Assembly (NCBI GenBank): GCA_036268875.1
Contig: DATATI010000007.1
Span: forward strand, 1 to 64,000
Source: Polyangia bacterium
GTDB taxonomy: Bacteria; Myxococcota_A; Polyangia; Fen-1088
Reading direction: 5' to 3'
DNA: 64,000 nt
In this document: piece by piece, positions 1-8,194 of the stretch
How the letters are laid out: the number at the start of each line of letters is the position of its first letter
How positions within the stretch are numbered: position 1 is the stretch's first letter
The notes under the pieces: generated by a model
Database searches by the model: none
What the model saw: the letters and a program-made list of their open reading frames with translations, nothing else
What the model was told of the DNA's origin: nothing
Translations under genes and position numbers: made by a program

Positions 1-1
1 C

Positions 2-181
2 ACCTATCCGGATCGCGAGCGCAATTTTTTGAAAAACTTGTGTATCGGAGACCGCCGGGCGAATCTTAATCGACTCAGCAAATGGGCCAAGGGATGGCGT
101 GTGTCTGCGGTGGCCGAGATTTCCTGTAGGACAGCCTCTTATGAACGAAATCATTTGGCAAAGGCAGACATCTCACAATGA
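2..181 (+). CDS. 3' end of an unrecognised gene, running out of frame into the methyltransferase remnant
   Basis: One frame is open from the window edge for 59 codons and stops at 179-181. Its translation is rich in Arg, Asn and Leu and looks protein-like up to about position 135. After that it reads the methyltransferase sequence in the wrong frame. This fits the tail of a different gene joined by a deletion or recombination to the broken methyltransferase. I do not recognise the family, and the start lies outside the window. Confidence 0.25.
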   Translation, partial: TYPDRERNFLKNLCIGDRRANLNRLSKWAKGWRVSAVAEISCRTASYERNHLAKADISQ

Positions 182-1822
182 CCTTGCCCAGGGGGCACGG
201 CATTTGGGCCGCGTCCACGACACGATTCTCGTCTACGGCGGTTCAGATGCGCCCTTTGTTGCACCAGTGTACACACCGTACGACGGTAGCTACGTAAGTT
301 CCCACTACGGAGTCGTTGACGAGAAAGGACGGCGCTTTCAATACGGTGATCTGAGTGGGCCGGGCGGAGCCGCAAAAGGGAACCCTTATTACGAACTCTT
401 CGGGCACACAAGATATTGGCGATATAGCGAGGAGCGCGCGTACGTGAATTGGTCAAGGAAGGCCGTGTCGTCCAGCCATCACCTGGTGCATTGCCTCGAC
501 AGAAGCGACTGCTCGATGACATGCCGGGAATTCCACTGCAGGACGTCTGGTCCGACATCAGTCCTGTCAATTCGCAAGCCAAGGAAGCTCTCGGCTATCC
601 GACCCAGAAGGTCGTCACGCTATTGGAACGAATTATCGGCTTGTCGTGCCCACCCAACGGCCTTGTTCTGGACTGCTTCCTTGGCTCCGGCACCACCGCC
701 GAAGCCGCCGAGCGCCTCGGCCGCCGTTGGATCGGCATCGACAATGGCAAGTACGCCGTCCACCTGGCAAGAAAGCGACTGATCCAATTGCACGGCCAGC
801 CGCGCCCACCGGAAAAGTCGCAGCCTGAATACATAGAGTGCGACCACTGCAAGAACATCGAACGTAAAGAGAAGCCGCAACGCAGCCCCGGCACCTTCAA
901 CGTTCGCCCCTTCACCGTCGAGAACATGGGCGTCTACCAGCGCGCCGAAGCCTGGCAGGACTTTCAGACTCGTCGCTCGGTCTACCGCGACGAGATGATC
1001 CGCGTCTTTGGCGGCGAGCCGGTCGCGCACTCGCCGCTTCTGCACGGCCGCAAGGGCGCGTACTGGATTCACGTGGGACCGCTCGACGGCCCGATCTCGT
1101 CGGGTCAGGTCTGGAACATCGCCCGCGAGGCCCAGCACACCAACACCAAAGCCGTCACCATCCTGTCCGCCGATTTCGACACCCTATCGAGCAGCGAGAA
1201 GGAAGACGTGCAGGCCCGCACTGGCGTGACCGTCACCATCCGGGTGATCCCCGCCCAGGCCATCGACGAGGACCGGCGCCGCATGGAAATGCTGAACCGC
1301 CCGCCCGACGCCCCGATCGAATCGATGGCCATCCCCGCTTTCTACGCGCCGCTGTCGATCGTCCTGTCACCGCGCACCGCCGGGCGCACAGTCGCGCTGA
1401 CCCTGGAACGATGTGAGGTGGACATAGAATCATTCCTGGCCAGCCAGCGGCCGGTCTTGAAACCCACCACCGACGCCATGAGCACCACGGCCCGCCGCAA
1501 AGCCGAAGCCGAAGCCGAAAAGTGGAAAGACCGCGAAGCCGAGCTGCAAAAGTGGCTGCGCAAGGCCGACAGCTGGCAGAAGTTCGTCGATTTCTGGGCC
1601 GTCGACTGGAACTATGGCACCCGCGTCGGCCAGGACGACAAGCCCATCTTCGAGACCGACTGGCAAAGCTTCCGCCTGCGCAAATCCAAGGGTGAAACCG
1701 AACCGCTGGTCTTCATCGCCGAGTTCAAATACCCCGATCCCGGCCAGTACCGGATCGCCGCGCGTGTCACCGACGTCTTCGGCAACGACGGCATCGCCAC
1801 CGTCAACGTCGAGGTGCAGTGA
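141..1822 (+). pseudogene. DNA methyltransferase (type III Mod-like, N6-adenine) remnant, 5'-truncated and frameshifted
   Basis: Homology to site-specific DNA methyltransferases begins abruptly at the segment starting NEIIW (from 144) and runs through the region typical of these enzymes that ends in LLDDMPGIPLQDVW, QAKEALGYPTQK and the SAM-binding motif I, LDCFLGSGTTAEAA. Two lesions are visible. First, no methyltransferase sequence is found in any frame upstream of about 135, so the catalytic DPPY motif, which precedes the target-recognition region in this class, is missing. Second, the reading frame changes near 438-446: the part ending YSEERA and the part starting RELVKEGR lie in different frames, as expected for one lost base in the GCG/GTA context. 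About 300 further residues follow motif I with no recognised domain; a charged, coiled-coil-like stretch precedes the C-terminus. A TTG at 449 could start a shorter intact protein holding only motif I and the C-terminal part. Catalytic activity is unlikely as read. Confidence 0.75.
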
Positions 1823-1828
1823 GCCCAG

Positions 1829-1853
1829 ATTTCCGAGACCGTGTCTCGGAAAT
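1829..1853. repeat. Perfect 11-bp inverted repeat with 3-base loop
   Basis: The arms ATTTCCGAGAC (1829-1839) and GTCTCGGAAAT (1843-1853) are perfect reverse complements around CGT. The element starts 6 bases after the methyltransferase stop and lies 66 bases before the next start codon. No T-tract follows, so it is not a standard intrinsic terminator. It could be a dispersed REP-like palindrome, an mRNA-stabilising hairpin or an operator. Confidence 0.7.
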
Positions 1854-1918
1854 TGTGATGCCCGAAGCCCAGCGAAAAGCGCCGTTGTGAACATGATACT
1901 CTTCCCGGTGCAGCGACC

Positions 1919-2842
1919 ATGAAGCAGCACAGGTTTCGGCTAACCGGGCCCCGCGCCACTGGCGCCCGCCTGTCGGCCGTGGTGATGCGCGACCTGCTGG
2001 ATGCGCTGATCAACAGCGCCCGGCACGCCGTTCGCCTGCGCGTTGATGGACGCGACATGACCGGCGCGCTTCCGGCATGGCTGGATCGGATCAGCGATCT
2101 GACCGTCCTGCCCCTGGAAGCCGGATCGACACGGGTCGTGGTGGAGGCGCCGACTCTGGCAGAAGCCGCCCCCGACCGATTCGCCCAGGTGGACTACGTC
2201 AGCGCGCTGAGCCCTGACGAAACCAGCGTCGACGTTCTGGAAGAAAGCCTGGCCGACGCTCTTTCTGGCAATGACTCCGCCGACCGTTTCGACGCCGGAC
2301 TTCTCCGGACCTTCGGCCAATTCTCCCGGTTGTGGCGATATCAAATCGAAGCCATCGAGTTCGAAGGAGCGGCGCGCCTTCGTCTGGATCCAAGCGGCAC
2401 CGCTCGACTGGATGCTCTGCAGAAAAAAATGCCCGCCGAGCAGCGAACGATCGTCGTGGGCAAGCTGGATCAACTGCACCACTCGAAACGCATGTTCACC
2501 ATCCGCACCGACGACGGCCAGGACCTCCGAGGCGTGCTGGCGAACGACGATACAGCGGTCGATTCCCTGGCGCCGTTGTTCGGCCAGCGGGCCCAGGTGG
2601 CGGGGATCGCAAAATTTCGGGCGTCGGGAACGCTGTGGCTGATCGAGGCAGATGCCGTGGCTCCTGCCGCCCCGGGTGCTTCGCCTTTATCAAAGGCGCC
2701 GAAGCCGCTTTTTCCTGCTCTCGACGCCCGATCTCTGCACAAGTCCCAAGGCCCAAAGTCGGGGGTCGCGGCGGTCTTCGGTCGCTGGCCAGGTGACGAA
2801 ACCGACTCGGAAATCGAGGATCTTCTCGCAGAGAATTCATGA
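1919..2842 (+). CDS. Unrecognised 307-residue protein, putative partner of the PIN nuclease
   Basis: I cannot assign a family with confidence. The protein has no signal peptide or membrane segment, is acidic overall, and appears to have an alpha/beta N-terminal half and an OB- or barrel-like segment around residues 180-240 (VVGKLDQLHHS... to FRASGTLWLIEAD). A Pro/Lys linker leads to a conserved-looking acidic tail, GRWPGDETDSEIEDLLAE. Its stop overlaps the next start as ATGA, so it is translationally coupled to the PIN-domain gene. This arrangement, a larger protein with an acidic C-terminal tail followed by a PIN toxin, suggests an antitoxin or targeting role. That role is inferred from context only. 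The start is the ATG at 1919. Confidence 0.6.
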   Translation: MKQHRFRLTGPRATGARLSAVVMRDLLDALINSARHAVRLRVDGRDMTGALPAWLDRISDLTVLPLEAGSTRVVVEAPTLAEAAPDRFAQVDYVSALSPDETSVDVLEESLADALSGNDSADRFDAGLLRTFGQFSRLWRYQIEAIEFEGAARLRLDPSGTARLDALQKKMPAEQRTIVVGKLDQLHHSKRMFTIRTDDGQDLRGVLANDDTAVDSLAPLFGQRAQVAGIAKFRASGTLWLIEADAVAPAAPGASPLSKAPKPLFPALDARSLHKSQGPKSGVAAVFGRWPGDETDSEIEDLLAENS

Positions 2843-3285
2843 ACGCCGGCGGGCTGCTGCTACTGGACACAAGCGTCGTCGTTCACCTGTGTCGCGGCGA
2901 CGAGGTGGGGAGCCGGATCGATACTTCATACGGTTTGCGGACGCGCCCGGAGCGGCCGCTGATTTCGGTGGTGACGGTGGGAGAAACGCTGGGGTTCGGC
3001 AAACAACGGCGCTGGGGAGAAGAGAAAATGGCCATCCTGCGTGACGTGCTGACGGAGTTCGTGGTCGTGGACATCAACCACCGCGATATCCTGGAACGGT
3101 ACGCTGAGATCCGGGCACTGGATCGCGGCAGCGGCTGGAACCTGTCGCAGAATGACACCTGGATTGCGGCAACGGCGTCGGTGACCAGAGCCCTTCTTCT
3201 GACGACCGATCGCGATTTCAGCAGAGTTGACGCCGCGATCTTGAGCTGCTCGTACATCGAATCGCAAACCACGAAGGTGCAGTGA
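2839..3285 (+). CDS. PIN-domain ribonuclease, VapC-like
   Basis: This 148-residue protein has the PIN acidic residues in order: Asp in LLLLDTSVV near the N-terminus, Glu in SVVTVGETLG, Asp in SQNDTWIAATA and Asp in LLTTDRDF. PIN domains are Mg-dependent RNases, and most bacterial stand-alone copies are VapC toxins that cut tRNA or rRNA. The length matches VapC (about 130-150). The ATG overlaps the stop of the upstream gene (ATGA), and its own stop overlaps the start of the helicase gene (TGATG), so three genes are coupled. No small AbrB- or Phd-type antitoxin precedes it; the 307-residue upstream protein is the only candidate partner. Confidence 0.85.
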   Translation: MNAGGLLLLDTSVVVHLCRGDEVGSRIDTSYGLRTRPERPLISVVTVGETLGFGKQRRWGEEKMAILRDVLTEFVVVDINHRDILERYAEIRALDRGSGWNLSQNDTWIAATASVTRALLLTTDRDFSRVDAAILSCSYIESQTTKVQ

Positions 3286-6200
3286 TGCCGACCCCCTTTG
3301 ATCGATCGCCCGCGCTGGGCGAGCTGCACGGCCAGGCCCGCGTGATCGCCGAGGTGCAGCGGCGTGTCGATGCCTGGCGTGGATTCAACCTGGGGCGTGC
3401 CGCGGAGCCCTACCCCACCGCGGCGCCGCGCTACGTGCCCAGCGTCGACGGCGAACGGCCGATCAGCGACACCACGATGCACCTTTTGCAGCACTGGTTC
3501 CGTCACGAGCCGCATCAGCTTCGCAAAGGACAGGCGTTCAAATACTGGCCTCACCAGCGCCGGCTGGTCGAGACCTTCATTTACCTTTACGAGGTACGCG
3601 GCATCCGGCGAACCGAGGAGCTGTATCGGCTGGCGGGCGTCGGGGAGTTGGGTCCGCAACGTGACCCGTGGGCCAAGCTGGGCGGCCAGCTGGCCACCGG
3701 TTCTGGCAAGACCAAGATGATGAGCCTGCTCATCGCGTGGTCGTACCTGAACGCCGTCTGTGAAGGGGACGCCCGTTTGGGATTCGGACCGCACGCCATC
3801 TTGATCGCGCCGAACCTGTTCGTGAAGGATCGACTGCTGCAAGACTTTCGCCCGCCCTATGGCGAAACGTCGGTCTTCCTCGCCGATCCCGTGGTGCCAC
3901 CCGCCTTCGACCAGATGTGGAACCTGAAGGTTTACGATTCGGTGACCTGCCCGCGTCTCTTGGATCCGTCAGAGGGCGCGCTGGTGGTCACCAACTATCA
4001 CCAGCTGCTGCGAGAGAGCGAGGAGGCACCGACGCTGATGCAGTGGGAGCAGCACCAGATGGATCTGCTGTTCCATGCTGGCGAGCCTGATCGCCTGGAG
4101 GCTGTAACCACGCCGTTGCTAGAGCGGTTCGCTCGCTCGCGGGGGCTGCTGGTGCTGAACGATGAGGCCCACCACGTGTGGGACGAAGCCGGCCACGGCC
4201 AGTTTGAACAAAAGGCCCGCGACAAGGCGCGCGTCAGCCAGAGTGAAGACGAAGCCACGGCGATGGCCTGGATTCGATCGATTCGCCGATTGAATGGCGA
4301 CGGCCAGACGCCGGGACGGGTGGCGCTGCAGGTGGATCTATCGGCAACGCTGTTCGAGGAGACCGGGTCATCCGCGCGATCGGGCAAGGGCGGCAAGAAC
4401 AAGGCGGCCAAGGAATTCCGACCGACCGACCTCTTTCGGCACACCACGGTCTACTACCCGCTGGCCGATGCCATCCGTGACGGCATCGTCAAAAGGCCGA
4501 TCCTGGAGCGGGTGGAGGTTCGGAACCAGAAGACGGGACAGATCGAAGCGCCGGTGCGCGACGGGCAGCCGAACGCCTGGGAGAAGTACCGAAATCTGCT
4601 GGTGACCGGCATCGAGCGATGGAAGAAGGTCCGGGACCAGTTAATCGACGAAGGAGATCCGCGCAAGCCGATCCTGTTCATTCTGGCGAACGATCGGAAC
4701 GAGGCGCGCGAAGTCGCGAACTTCCTTCGCTACGGCGAGGCCCTGCGCGACGACGTGACGGGTCGGGCCGTCAGTGGTTATCGCAGCAAACCGGACGAGG
4801 CGCCCCTGTTCGTTGATCAAGAGGGCGGCGTCGCGCGATCGACGGTGGTCGAAATCCATATCGGCGAGAAGGAACAGAAAAACGACGCCGCCTGGGAAGA
4901 CGTCCGACGTTCAGTCAACGCCGTTGACCACGACCAGATCCCCAAGATCGACGATGAAGGCCGACCGGTGCTGGACGCCGAAGGCCGACCAGTCCTGGTG
5001 CCCAACCCTTACAACGTCGTGGTCAGCGTCATGATGTTGAAGGAGGGCTGGGACGTCCGCAACGTGAAGGTCATCGTTCCCCTGCGCCCCTGCGACTCAC
5101 GCACGCTGACCGAGCAGACCCTGGGTCGCGGCCTGCGCAAGATGCACCCGCCGATCCTCGACGAGGAGGGCGGCGCCTTCATGAAGACGGAGGAGCTGTA
5201 CGTCATCGAGCATCCTTCGTTCAAGGCGATCCTGGATCAGATCCAGGACATCATCGAAGAACGTTCCTCCGATGAAATCGAGCACGCCCGCGAGTACGTG
5301 CCGATTTTGCAGAAGGCCGACCTATCCGAGCGACAGGCGCACGGTGTGCGACTGGTTCGGTTCGAAGGATTGCGCGAGGTCGTTCCCGACTGGCGCAAGA
5401 CGTTCGACAGCGCCCGCATTCCCGCGCTCTCACCGCAACTGGCCTGGATGGAAGAGATCGCCGACACCGAGATCAAGACGTTCTTGAAAGAGGCCTTGGC
5501 GGCGACGGAAACCGAGGGCCAGGTGTTCATCGTCCCCGAGACACCCTCCTATCGCGATTTCGACCATTTGATCGAGATCGCCATGGCCGTACCGATCCTA
5601 CGAGAGATGCGCACCAGCTTTCACCACAAGACCGCGGTCAAAGGCATCGTGCGCGAGTTTCTGGAGCGCAAGACCTTCAGCCTTCCTGCTGGCTTGCCCC
5701 TGTCCTTCGACCGGATTCCCGAAGGTGACTATGCGCGAATAGCGCTGGGAAACCTGGCGCGGGCCGAGGTCATTGCAGCGGTCAAGCGAGCCTTGTTACC
5801 GCCCCTGCAAGAAGCCATCACCGCCGAACGCCGGGCGACCGAGGCGCACATGTCAGAGCGCCGGGCCGAAGAGCTGGAGGGATACCAGGCGCTGAAGAAA
5901 CACGTCTTCGATGCGCCCCAGAAAAGCCCGTTCGATCGAGCTGCGCTGGAGAACGCCGACGAAGAGGCCGTCGCGCATCTCCTGGACGCCGCGAAGGACG
6001 TCACCGGGTGGATCTACAACCACCGAAGCGGCGTCGGCTACTCCATCGAGTACGACTGGCAGGGAATGATTTCGCACTACTATCCCGACTTCATCGCGCG
6101 GGCGCGCATCGGCGAGGTGTTCCACAACTTCATCATCGAGGTAAAGGGCCGCTTCGACGATCGTGATCGCACCAAGGCCGAGCGCGGTCAGCGCTACTGC

Positions 6201-6878
6201 GACCTGCTGACCGAGCACGATCGCGAACCCTGGCATTATCTTTTGTTACTGGAAAACGAGCCGGTCGGCCGTCAAGACATCACATGGTGGGGCAAGCAAT
6301 CGCGGACAGAGATCGGCGACCTGTCGAGACATCTGGAAGGACTGCCGTTGCTGCCCAACATGGATTCGCAGCCGAGACGTGACCGTTCCAAGCTGGAGAT
6401 TCTGAAAACCGTGCCGGTCGACCAACAATTCCGCGAGGCGGTCCCGGTTCACGACCTGGCCGCCGCGGCCGGCGGATTCAGCTCTACCCAAACGCCCGAG
6501 ACCATCGGCTGGGTCAAGATCCACGCGCAACGAATCCTGGACCGCCGCATGTTCGTCGCCAAGGTGGTGGGCCGGTCGATGGAAACCGCGATCCCCGACG
6601 GAAGCTGGGCTCTTTTCCGATTGTTTCCCGACGGAGCCCCCCCCGCCGCCACAGCGCTCGATGGGCGCCGTGTGGTCGTCCAGCTGCGCGACGCCACCGA
6701 CCCCGAAACCGGAGGCCGCTACACGGTCAAGCGCTGGCGCGTGACCGCCACCGGCCCGGACGGCGGCGCCGCGGAGATTGAACTACGTCCGGACAACCCG
6801 GGGTTCAAGACAATGCGGATGCGAAGCGAAGACGGCGACATCCGGGTGATCGCGGAATTTCTCGAAGTGGTGGGCTGA
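3285..6878 (+). CDS. SF2 helicase, PD-(D/E)xK nuclease and LexA/S24-like domain fusion (type III restriction Res-like)
   Basis: The protein has 1197 residues. The helicase core has Walker A ATGSGKT (about 137-143), the DEAH box LNDEAHH (about 292-298), motif III LSATLF, and motif VI in LTEQTLGRGLRK, as in ResIII and type III restriction subunits. The region near residues 930-960 has YYPDFIA followed by IIEVKGRFDD, a PD-(D/E)xK nuclease core. The last 130 residues resemble the LexA/S24 family: VVGRSMETAIPDG carries the nucleophile Ser, and a Lys in YTVKRW about 50 residues on could complete a Ser/Lys dyad. An alternative GTG start lies one codon upstream. The gene is coupled to the PIN gene. 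The family predicts ATP-dependent DNA translocation and cleavage, while the C-terminal domain suggests self-cleavage or a protein-binding switch. Normally a Mod methyltransferase protects host DNA, but here the only candidate is broken. Confidence 0.85.
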   Translation: MPTPFDRSPALGELHGQARVIAEVQRRVDAWRGFNLGRAAEPYPTAAPRYVPSVDGERPISDTTMHLLQHWFRHEPHQLRKGQAFKYWPHQRRLVETFIYLYEVRGIRRTEELYRLAGVGELGPQRDPWAKLGGQLATGSGKTKMMSLLIAWSYLNAVCEGDARLGFGPHAILIAPNLFVKDRLLQDFRPPYGETSVFLADPVVPPAFDQMWNLKVYDSVTCPRLLDPSEGALVVTNYHQLLRESEEAPTLMQWEQHQMDLLFHAGEPDRLEAVTTPLLERFARSRGLLVLNDEAHHVWDEAGHGQFEQKARDKARVSQSEDEATAMAWIRSIRRLNGDGQTPGRVALQVDLSATLFEETGSSARSGKGGKNKAAKEFRPTDLFRHTTVYYPLADAIRDGIVKRPILERVEVRNQKTGQIEAPVRDGQPNAWEKYRNLLVTGIERWKKVRDQLIDEGDPRKPILFILANDRNEAREVANFLRYGEALRDDVTGRAVSGYRSKPDEAPLFVDQEGGVARSTVVEIHIGEKEQKNDAAWEDVRRSVNAVDHDQIPKIDDEGRPVLDAEGRPVLVPNPYNVVVSVMMLKEGWDVRNVKVIVPLRPCDSRTLTEQTLGRGLRKMHPPILDEEGGAFMKTEELYVIEHPSFKAILDQIQDIIEERSSDEIEHAREYVPILQKADLSERQAHGVRLVRFEGLREVVPDWRKTFDSARIPALSPQLAWMEEIADTEIKTFLKEALAATETEGQVFIVPETPSYRDFDHLIEIAMAVPILREMRTSFHHKTAVKGIVREFLERKTFSLPAGLPLSFDRIPEGDYARIALGNLARAEVIAAVKRALLPPLQEAITAERRATEAHMSERRAEELEGYQALKKHVFDAPQKSPFDRAALENADEEAVAHLLDAAKDVTGWIYNHRSGVGYSIEYDWQGMISHYYPDFIARARIGEVFHNFIIEVKGRFDDRDRTKAERGQRYCDLLTEHDREPWHYLLLLENEPVGRQDITWWGKQSRTEIGDLSRHLEGLPLLPNMDSQPRRDRSKLEILKTVPVDQQFREAVPVHDLAAAAGGFSSTQTPETIGWVKIHAQRILDRRMFVAKVVGRSMETAIPDGSWALFRLFPDGAPPAATALDGRRVVVQLRDATDPETGGRYTVKRWRVTATGPDGGAAEIELRPDNPGFKTMRMRSEDGDIRVIAEFLEVVG

Positions 6879-6934
6879 CGAATCCATCGGTCAGATCTTT
6901 CTTCCCGGTCGACGAAGAGTAACCTCCCGCCAGC

Positions 6935-7585
6935 ATGCCGGACTCCCATCCCACGCTGACCCCGGCCGAACTGGCCGCGGTCAGCTCCCGCACCGTCACC
7001 CACTACGACGCGTCCGCCACGTCCTTCTGGGAGGGCACGCGCGACCACGACGTCTCGCAGAACATCACGGCGTTGCTCGAACACATTGAAGGGACGCCTC
7101 CCTTCGCGATCCTGGATTTCGGCTGCGGACCGGGGCGCGATCTGCAGACGTTTCAGCGGCTGGGGCATCGAGCGGTCGGGCTGGAGGGCTCGGCGCGTTT
7201 TGTGGAGATGGCGCGGCAGTTGACCGGCTGCGAGGTGCTGCACCAGGATTTCCTGCGCCTGGAGCTGCCCAGCGCAACGTTCGAAGGCATCTTTGCCAAC
7301 GCTTCGCTGTTTCACGTGCCGACCCAGGAGCTGCCGCGGGTGCTGCGGCAGCTTCACGCGGCCCTGGCGCCAAGGGGTGTGCTGTTCAGCTCCAACCCAC
7401 GAGGCGACAACCGGGAGGGATGGTCCGGCGGCGATCGTTATGGCGTGTACCACGATCTGGCCGGGTGGCGGCGCTTCCTGGACGCCGCCGGCTTCGACGA
7501 GCTTCTTCACTATTTCAGGCCGCCGGGGCTCCCGCCCGAGCAGCAACCGTGGTTGGCCTCCGTCTGGCGTCGACGGGACTCGTGA
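6935..7585 (+). CDS. Class I SAM-dependent methyltransferase
   Basis: A cytosolic protein of 216 residues. The SAM-binding motif I is AILDFGCGPGRDL (about residues 53-65), followed by an acidic post-I position in VGLEGS, and then the Methyltransf_11/25-like core with FANASLFHVP and LAPRGVLFSSNPRG. The substrate cannot be told from the sequence. It may be a small-molecule methyltransferase of the TehB/UbiE type. It is separated by 56 bases from the helicase gene and convergent with the TlpA-like gene (7-base gap), so it is probably a separate transcription unit. Confidence 0.85.
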   Translation: MPDSHPTLTPAELAAVSSRTVTHYDASATSFWEGTRDHDVSQNITALLEHIEGTPPFAILDFGCGPGRDLQTFQRLGHRAVGLEGSARFVEMARQLTGCEVLHQDFLRLELPSATFEGIFANASLFHVPTQELPRVLRQLHAALAPRGVLFSSNPRGDNREGWSGGDRYGVYHDLAGWRRFLDAAGFDELLHYFRPPGLPPEQQPWLASVWRRRDS

Positions 7586-7592
7586 GCCGCGG

Positions 7593-8144
7593 TCACCGGA
7601 CTTCGGCGGCCAGGGCCACCAGACGGTCCTCGATCTTCCGGGCATCGGCGCGATCGAAGCCGGCGTTGACGTAGCGGAGAACGCCGCGCGCGTCGATCAA
7701 GTACGACGTGGGCATCTTCGGCGGCTGCATCAACGCGGGGACTATTCCTTTCGGGTCGTGCGCCACGGTCAGCGTCCATTGGTCGCGTGCGGCCAGGAAG
7801 GCCTGGGCGGCGTCTTTCTCCTCGTCGATCGACACCGCCACCACCACCACGCCCTTGCTCTTCAGGCGCGCGGCCATCTCGTCCAGCAGCGGCAGCTCCT
7901 CACGACAGGGCCCGCACCACGAGGCCCAGATATCCAGCAACACCACCTTGCCCTTCAGTTTGGCCAGGTCGACCGTCCGCTTTCCGTCGACGGTGCGGAC
8001 GGCGATCGCCGGCACCGGCGCGCCGACGGTGGCGCCGTCGCCTTCGCTGGCAGGTTCATCACTGCGTGCGGCGGGCGCGCCGGCGCAACCGATCACGACC
8101 AACGCCACCATCGCCAAACCGAACGATCGCTGAACTTGGGACAT
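7593..8144 (-). CDS. TlpA/ResA-like thioredoxin-fold lipoprotein
   Basis: The signal peptide ends in a lipobox (VVIGC), so the protein is probably a periplasmic lipoprotein. A thioredoxin-like domain follows with the active site WASWCGPCREELP and the cis-Pro loop KMPTSYLID. TlpA/ResA/CcmG proteins reduce periplasmic disulfides, often on apocytochromes c or copper proteins. I chose the ATG at 8144 because a GGAGG ribosome-binding site precedes it; an in-frame start 8 codons upstream has no such site. It is the last gene of the leftward group with dsbD and two haem-motif lipoproteins, whose likely role is to receive electrons from DsbD. Confidence 0.9.
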   Translation of the reverse strand: MSQVQRSFGLAMVALVVIGCAGAPAARSDEPASEGDGATVGAPVPAIAVRTVDGKRTVDLAKLKGKVVLLDIWASWCGPCREELPLLDEMAARLKSKGVVVVAVSIDEEKDAAQAFLAARDQWTLTVAHDPKGIVPALMQPPKMPTSYLIDARGVLRYVNAGFDRADARKIEDRLVALAAEVR

Positions 8145-8194
8145 GGAAAACCTCCGACGGTGAGCCAATGAACGATCAGGAGACGCTGCCGCGG

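Noticed and set aside
1008-1229. Short overlapping frames within the methyltransferase remnant
   Set aside because: They are Arg/Pro-rich shadow frames without homology-like features.
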